From: Clostridia bacterium
GTDB lineage: Bacteria; Bacillota_A; Clostridia; Oscillospirales; Acutalibacteraceae
Reading direction: 5' to 3'
Assembly (NCBI GenBank): GCA_017423885.1
Contig: JAFPCJ010000060.1
Coordinates: forward strand, 1-10,018
Length of the DNA: 10,018 nucleotides
In this document: positions 7,413-10,018 of the stretch, one piece after another
Layout: each line of letters begins with the position of its first letter
How positions within the stretch are numbered: position 1 is the stretch's first letter
Notes under the pieces: generated by a model
The model's database searches: none
What the model was told of the DNA's origin: nothing
What the model saw: only the letters and a program-made list of their open reading frames with translations
Program-made: the position numbers and the translations under genes

Positions 7413-7936
7413 TCCTTTTTTATGCCGCCGCTCTGATCAAAAAGATGATATTTTTTTATCATAAGATAAAGCGGAATTCCAAGACCGAAGCATACTACCG
7501 CCTGACCGAGTCCGACCGTCAGCGCATTAAAGGCAAAGCCTGCAAAGGACGCTTTTCCCTCGGTAAAGAAAAAGGCAATCTCAAGACCTACAATAACCGC
7601 GTTTACAAGTACGGGCGGAAGCAAGGACAAAAGCGGAATTCCCTTTATACAGTATTTGCGAAGCCAATATGTACCGATAGCCGCAATCAAGGAAGCCGCT
7701 GTTCCGAATACCATATCTATAGGACTGAAAGACATTATATTAGCAAGAAAGCAACCTATCGTAAGCCCCGGAATTGCCGCAGGGGTAAATACCGGCAAAA
7801 CGGTAAGCGCTTCGGAAACTCTGAACTGTATCGGACCGTAAGCGAGGTTAAAAAATCCCATAAGGTATGTAAGTCCTGCATAAAGCGCGGCAATAAGCGC
7901 ACTTTCAACCATAAATCTTATTTTACTTTTTCTCAT
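7409..7936 (-). CDS. queT: QueT-family ECF transporter S-component (queuosine precursor uptake)
   Basis: The 175-residue membrane protein has about five to six hydrophobic segments and the family signature [30 protein letters not shown] (about residues 38-67) followed by [20 protein letters not shown]. QueT proteins are S-components that work with the shared ECF energizing module to import queuosine precursors such as preQ1; the module is not in the window. The start ATG is preceded by an AGGAGA site and overlaps rnhA by 14 nt. Many queT genes sit behind a preQ1 riboswitch; none is visible here, and the overlap leaves no room for one. Expression is therefore probably from the lexA promoter. 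Confidence 0.9.
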   Translation of the reverse strand: MRKSKIRFMVESALIAALYAGLTYLMGFFNLAYGPIQFRVSEALTVLPVFTPAAIPGLTIGCFLANIMSFSPIDMVFGTAASLIAAIGTYWLRKYCIKGIPLLSLLPPVLVNAVIVGLEIAFFFTEGKASFAGFAFNALTVGLGQAVVCFGLGIPLYLMIKKYHLFDQSGGIKKD

Positions 7937-8381
7937 TTTCGCTCTCCTGCAAGGATTTATAATATGCGACCGCTAATTTGTCACAGCGCTCATTTTCGGG
8001 GTGACCCGCATGTCCTTTGACCCATTCTATCGTTACATCATGCTCTGAAAGAAGCTCTAAAAGGCGATCCCAAAGTTCAACATTAAGCGCAGGCTTTTTA
8101 TCCGCCTTGCGCCAGCCGTTATTTTTCCAAGAAGCCGCCCAGCCTTTATTTATGCCGTCTGCAACATATTTTGAATCGGTCACAAGACGCACCTTACATC
8201 GGCGCTTCAACGCCGCAAGACCCATAATTGCCGCAGTAAGCTCCATGCGATTATTGGTAGTCTCGCGTTCTCCACCCGAAAGTTCCTTTTCATGTCCCTC
8301 ACAGCGAAGCACAACGCCCCAGCCGCCGGGACCCGGATTACCCGAGCAGGCACCGTCAGTAAAAATTTCAACCTTTTCCAT
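7923..8381 (-). CDS. rnhA: ribonuclease HI
   Basis: This 152-residue cytosolic endonuclease cleaves the RNA strand of RNA-DNA hybrids. The four catalytic carboxylates are present: Asp9 in FTDGAC, Glu47 in NNRMEL, Asp69 in VTDSKY and Asp134 in ERCDKLA, with the flexible-loop histidine in [10 protein letters not shown] (residues 122-130). The basic handle region around [17 protein letters not shown] (81-97) is also present, as in E. coli RNase HI. The ATG follows an AGGTG site with short 4-nt spacing. It lies 7 nt after lexA and overlaps queT by 14 nt, so it is co-transcribed with lexA and is probably raised during the SOS response. Confidence 0.97.
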   Translation of the reverse strand: MEKVEIFTDGACSGNPGPGGWGVVLRCEGHEKELSGGERETTNNRMELTAAIMGLAALKRRCKVRLVTDSKYVADGINKGWAASWKNNGWRKADKKPALNVELWDRLLELLSEHDVTIEWVKGHAGHPENERCDKLAVAYYKSLQESENEKK

Positions 8382-8388
8382 TATACAC

Positions 8389-8982
8389 CTATTGATATTT
8401 ACGGTAGGAGCCTACAACCTTGCCGAGCACAGAGGGTTTTTCGGGATAAATGGGAGAAAAATCGGGATTTTCGGGCATAAAGACGACCGTTCCGTCCTTG
8501 CGGATCTCAAGGCGCTTTACGGTAGCCTCATCGCCATCCATTCCGATTATTATATCGCCGCTTCTGCAGGGGGCATTTTTATCGGCAACTATAATATCAC
8601 CGTCAAGAATACCTGCATCGCGCATACTAAGTCCTACAACCTTTAAAGCGAAAAGACCTTCGGCATCCTTTGTAGGATAAGGGATATAGTCAACTATCTC
8701 CTCTACCGCAAGTATCGGCTGACCTGCAGTAACTCTGCCGACCAGCGGCACCATTGCGGCATCATAGCTTGTATCAAGCTTTATTGCTCTTGAAAACTTG
8801 GAATCGCGGACGATATACGCCTGCTCCTCAAGAAAATTCAATATACCATGCACCGTAGAGGTGGATTTGATGCCTGTAGCAAGACATATTTCTCTTACGG
8901 TAGGCGGTATTCCGCCGTTTAACTGCTTAACAAGGAATTCATATACTGCCCTTTGCTTTTCGGTAAGCGGTGCTCTCTCCAT
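8389..8982 (-). CDS. lexA: LexA, SOS-response transcriptional repressor
   Basis: The 197-residue protein has an N-terminal winged helix-turn-helix (about residues 5-68; [27 protein letters not shown]) and a C-terminal S24 peptidase-like domain. The self-cleavage site is Ala86-Gly87 in VGRVTAGQP; the catalytic dyad is Ser119 in VGLSMRDAG and Lys156 in ATVKRLE. LexA represses DNA-damage genes and cleaves itself when RecA filaments form. The start ATG has an AAGGGAG site (8989-8995) at 6 nt. A clear promoter (9026-9054) and a LexA box (9002-9015) lie directly upstream, implying autoregulation. rnhA and queT follow without room for separate promoters. Confidence 0.98.
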   Translation of the reverse strand: MERAPLTEKQRAVYEFLVKQLNGGIPPTVREICLATGIKSTSTVHGILNFLEEQAYIVRDSKFSRAIKLDTSYDAAMVPLVGRVTAGQPILAVEEIVDYIPYPTKDAEGLFALKVVGLSMRDAGILDGDIIVADKNAPCRSGDIIIGMDGDEATVKRLEIRKDGTVVFMPENPDFSPIYPEKPSVLGKVVGSYRKYQ

Positions 8983-9001
8983 AATGTACTCCCTTCAAAA
9001 A

Positions 9002-9015
9002 CGAACATTTATTCG
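9002..9015 (-). promoter_or_regulatory. LexA-binding SOS box (imperfect)
   Basis: On the + strand this reads CGAACATTTATTCG, against the Gram-positive SOS (Cheo-type) pattern CGAAC-N4-GTTCG. The sole departure is G to A at 9011. It lies between the lexA -10 and the ribosome site, about 10-25 nt downstream of the -10, a position where bound LexA would block the start of transcription. Confidence 0.75.
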
Positions 9016-9025
9016 GTACATTTAC

Positions 9026-9054
9026 AGTATAACATCTCCTACCGCTTTTTGCAA
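9026..9054 (-). promoter_or_regulatory. lexA promoter
   Basis: On the minus strand, -35 TTGCAA (9049-9054), a 17-nt spacer and -10 TATACT (9026-9031). The -35 and the adjacent spacer overlap the 3' end of the upstream TauE-like gene, whose stop is at 9039-9041. Confidence 0.78.
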
Positions 9055-9416
9055 GTAGTCTTTTCTACTTTAGAAAATATTTCTTTAAGACCGAAGAAGA
9101 GAAGTGCCGCTCCGAAAAGCTTTGAAGTAAGCGCGGTGCCTAAAATATCGGCAAGGAATACACCTAAAACAGCGCCGAGCATTCCGCCTGCCGCCAACGG
9201 AAGTACGGTACGCCATTTTATCTGTTTTTTAAAGGCATAGACTGATACTGCAACCAATGCTATCGGCAAAAAGAATATTAGATTTATGCCCTGTGCTTTA
9301 AGCTGAGGAATATCCGCAAGCAGAGAAAGATACATGATAAGCACCGCACCGCCGCCAAGTCCCATAGCCCCTATCACGCCTGCAAGAAGCCCTGCTATGA
9401 GGGCAGAAATATTCAT
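9039..9416 (-). CDS. TauE/SafE-family membrane protein, second half-size subunit
   Basis: The 125-residue protein has about four membrane segments and the half-repeat signature of the TauE/SafE (formerly DUF81) family: GLLAGVIGAMGLGGGAVLIM at its N-terminus, then LKAQGINLIFFLPIALVAVSVYAFKK. Family members are normally about 250 residues with two homologous halves and act as anion exporters for sulfite- or sulfoacetate-like compounds. Here each half is its own gene. The start ATG overlaps the stop of the first half as ATGA and has no clear ribosome site, so translation is likely coupled and stoichiometry fixed. The C-terminus is basic (KVEKTTCKKR). The substrate is unknown. It ends inside the lexA promoter region. 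Confidence 0.82.
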   Translation of the reverse strand: MNISALIAGLLAGVIGAMGLGGGAVLIMYLSLLADIPQLKAQGINLIFFLPIALVAVSVYAFKKQIKWRTVLPLAAGGMLGAVLGVFLADILGTALTSKLFGAALLFFGLKEIFSKVEKTTCKKR

Positions 9417-9772
9417 TTTAACAGCAGGCGCACGCCTGCATACACCATAAATCCGCCAAATATCCGCTTAAGCCACAAAGGCGATATCCTTCCTATGACC
9501 CAAGTGCCCAACAGCGCACCAATGAGACCTGCAGGCAAAAAGGGCAATGCATCAGGCAATTCGACATTTCCTTTAAGGAGATACAGCGCCGCAGAGACTG
9601 CTGTAATGGGAAATATTACCGCAACAGCATTGCTATGTGCTTCTTTGCGTTCAAAACCAAGCTTTTTCAAAATCGGCACTACAATAAGTCCGCCGCCTGC
9701 ACCGAACATTCCGTTTGCCGCCCCTGCGAGAAGCCCCAAAGAGCCTGCGACAAAAATTTTTCCTTTTTTCAC
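9413..9772 (-). CDS. TauE/SafE-family membrane protein, first half-size subunit
   Basis: The 119-residue protein has about four membrane helices with the family half-repeat: GLLAGAANGMFGAGGGLIVVP (residues 14-34), then KEAHSNAVAVIFPITAVSAALYLLKG, and the FLPAGLIGALLGTWVIGRI helix. This corresponds to the N-terminal half of a full TauE/SafE exporter; the next gene supplies the other half, so the working transporter is probably a heterodimer or larger assembly of the two. The start is GTG at 9770-9772; the next in-frame ATG (residue 22) would cut the first helix. GGTGAT just upstream supports the GTG. No convincing promoter is visible between this start and the hairpin array further upstream. 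Confidence 0.83.
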   Translation of the reverse strand: MKKGKIFVAGSLGLLAGAANGMFGAGGGLIVVPILKKLGFERKEAHSNAVAVIFPITAVSAALYLLKGNVELPDALPFLPAGLIGALLGTWVIGRISPLWLKRIFGGFMVYAGVRLLLK

Positions 9773-9775
9773 ACT

Positions 9776-9781
9776 ATCACC
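9776..9781 (-). promoter_or_regulatory. unusual ribosome-binding site deciding a GTG start
   Basis: GGTGAT on the minus strand matches the 3' part of the extended Shine-Dalgarno sequence (AGGAGGTGAT) and lies 3 nt before the GTG. Aligned to the full site, the spacing is normal. It supports GTG at 9772 as the start of the first TauE-like half. Confidence 0.55.
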
Positions 9782-9802
9782 CGTAGTATTTTGCCCTTAA
9801 AG

Positions 9803-9817
9803 GCACAAAAAATGTGC
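9803..9817. other. small hairpin with A-tract loop and flank
   Basis: GCACA (9803-9807) pairs with TGTGC (9813-9817) around five A, followed on the + strand by a run of eight A (9818-9825). On the minus strand the T tract comes before the hairpin, so it is not a classical terminator in either direction. It lies in the leader of the TauE-like pair. A minus-strand transcript entering from the hairpin array would meet the eight-T tract after GAGG-GTG-CCTC (9837-9847), a possible but weak terminator. Confidence 0.35.
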
Positions 9818-9840
9818 AAAAAAAAGAAGACTCATAGAGG

Positions 9841-9991
9841 CACCCTCCGCAAGGAAGGTGCATCAGTTATATTCGCCAAAGGCGAGTTATATTGCTTCGC
9901 AGTTATATGATGCTACGCATCGTGATATTGTCCTTCGGACAGTTAAAGTAGCGAATATAATATCACTGTGAGACCTGTCTCACAATATCAC
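9841..9991. repeat. micro-hairpin array: variable palindromes with a conserved 7-nt linker
   Basis: On the + strand the order is: an 8-bp hairpin with one mismatch and GCAA loop (9841-9860); linker GTTATAT (9866-9872); TCGCC-AAA-GGCGA (9873-9885); GTTATAT (9886-9892); TGC-TTC-GCA (9893-9901); GTTATAT (9902-9908); GATGC-TAC-GCATC (9909-9921); GTGATAT (9922-9928); TGTCC-TTC-GGACA (9929-9941); degenerate linker GTTAAAG (9942-9948). A larger 8-bp hairpin with a 2-nt loop (9967-9984) follows, flanked on both sides by ATATCAC, the inverted linker. The linker is conserved while stems differ in sequence but keep pairing and a 3-nt loop. No protein is plausible here. It resembles a structured RNA or a miniature mobile/palindromic element; I cannot name a family. 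Confidence 0.8.
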
Positions 9992-9999
9992 TTATTATT

Positions 10000-10016
10000 C
10001 TTATCTTTGAGATAGG
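10000..10016. other. short hairpin at window end
   Basis: CTTATCT (10000-10006) pairs with AGATAGG (10010-10016) around TTG, with one G-T pair. The window ends two T later, so whether a T tract follows and makes it a + strand terminator, or whether it belongs to the hairpin array, cannot be seen. Confidence 0.4.
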
Positions 10017-10018
10017 TT

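Noticed and set aside
7937..8000. preQ1 riboswitch before queT
   Set aside because: No preQ1-I type C-rich pseudoknot pattern is visible, and this stretch is the coding 3' end of rnhA.
7445..8020. 191-codon + strand open frame opposite queT and rnhA
   Set aside because: The translation is a Lys/Arg/Tyr-rich string without domain features, while the opposite strand encodes clear QueT and RNase HI proteins.
8017..8646. 209-codon + strand open frame opposite rnhA and lexA
   Set aside because: It is antisense to two genes with intact catalytic residues; its sequence is Ser/Pro/Arg-rich and unlike any family I recognise.
9413..9416. Frameshift mutation breaking a single TauE/SafE gene
   Set aside because: Each half begins with its own start at the beginning of a signature helix, and the ATGA overlap is the standard coupling arrangement. 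The lack of a clear ribosome site for the second half keeps a small doubt, so it is listed as a refutation test.
9635..9910. 91-codon + strand open frame running into the hairpin array
   Set aside because: It covers antisense of the first TauE-like half and then the A-tract and palindromes; no ribosome site and no plausible protein.
9866..9991. CRISPR array
   Set aside because: The recurring unit is only 7 nt, the intervening segments are 9-13 nt palindromes, and no cas genes are near. The geometry does not fit any CRISPR type.

Overview
The window looks like chromosomal core sequence of a low- to mid-GC anaerobic Firmicute, most likely a gut-type Clostridia/Oscillospiraceae (Ruminococcus-like) bacterium. 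The indications are an S-box (SAM-I) riboswitch in front of metK, a LexA protein with a Gram-positive-type SOS box, group-typical proteins (TrmK, RqcH, YhaM, QueT, ECF S-components, a DUF1858 redox-disulfide protein), strong purine-rich Shine-Dalgarno sites and tightly overlapping genes. This lineage call is inference from gene content; there is no rRNA in the window.

Left part, + strand (1-1870): the 3' end of an AraC-type regulator, then a sigma-A-like promoter, a SAM-I riboswitch with its intrinsic terminator, and metK (S-adenosylmethionine synthetase). A strong hairpin terminator at 1825-1870 closes metK, and the last gene of the opposing operon stops right against it.

Right part, - strand (1869-9772), read from right to left. 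Two half-size TauE/SafE membrane proteins overlap by 4 nt. Next comes the SOS-type transcription unit lexA-rnhA-queT, with a clear promoter and a LexA box downstream of the -10. A second promoter, whose -35 overlaps the queT stop codon, drives a long compact run: yhaM (3'-5' exoribonuclease), a DUF1858 redox-disulfide protein, trmK (tRNA m1A22 methyltransferase), rqcH (ribosome-associated quality control), a TIM-barrel sugar isomerase/epimerase-like protein, an ECF transporter S-component and a uridine-kinase-like P-loop kinase. From the DUF1858 gene onward, neighbours overlap by 4-11 nt or are separated by only 8 nt, so they are probably translationally coupled. The first half of the run concerns RNA and translation quality. 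The last three genes look like an uptake-plus-modification cassette for an unidentified small molecule.

Right edge (9773-10018): a non-coding stretch with an ordered array of micro-hairpins. Short palindromes of different sequence, each with a 3-nt loop, are separated by a nearly constant 7-nt linker (GTTATAT/GTGATAT). They are bracketed by a 10-nt inverted repeat and followed by a larger hairpin flanked by the linker in inverted orientation. This is the only part of the window not explained by ordinary housekeeping genes.
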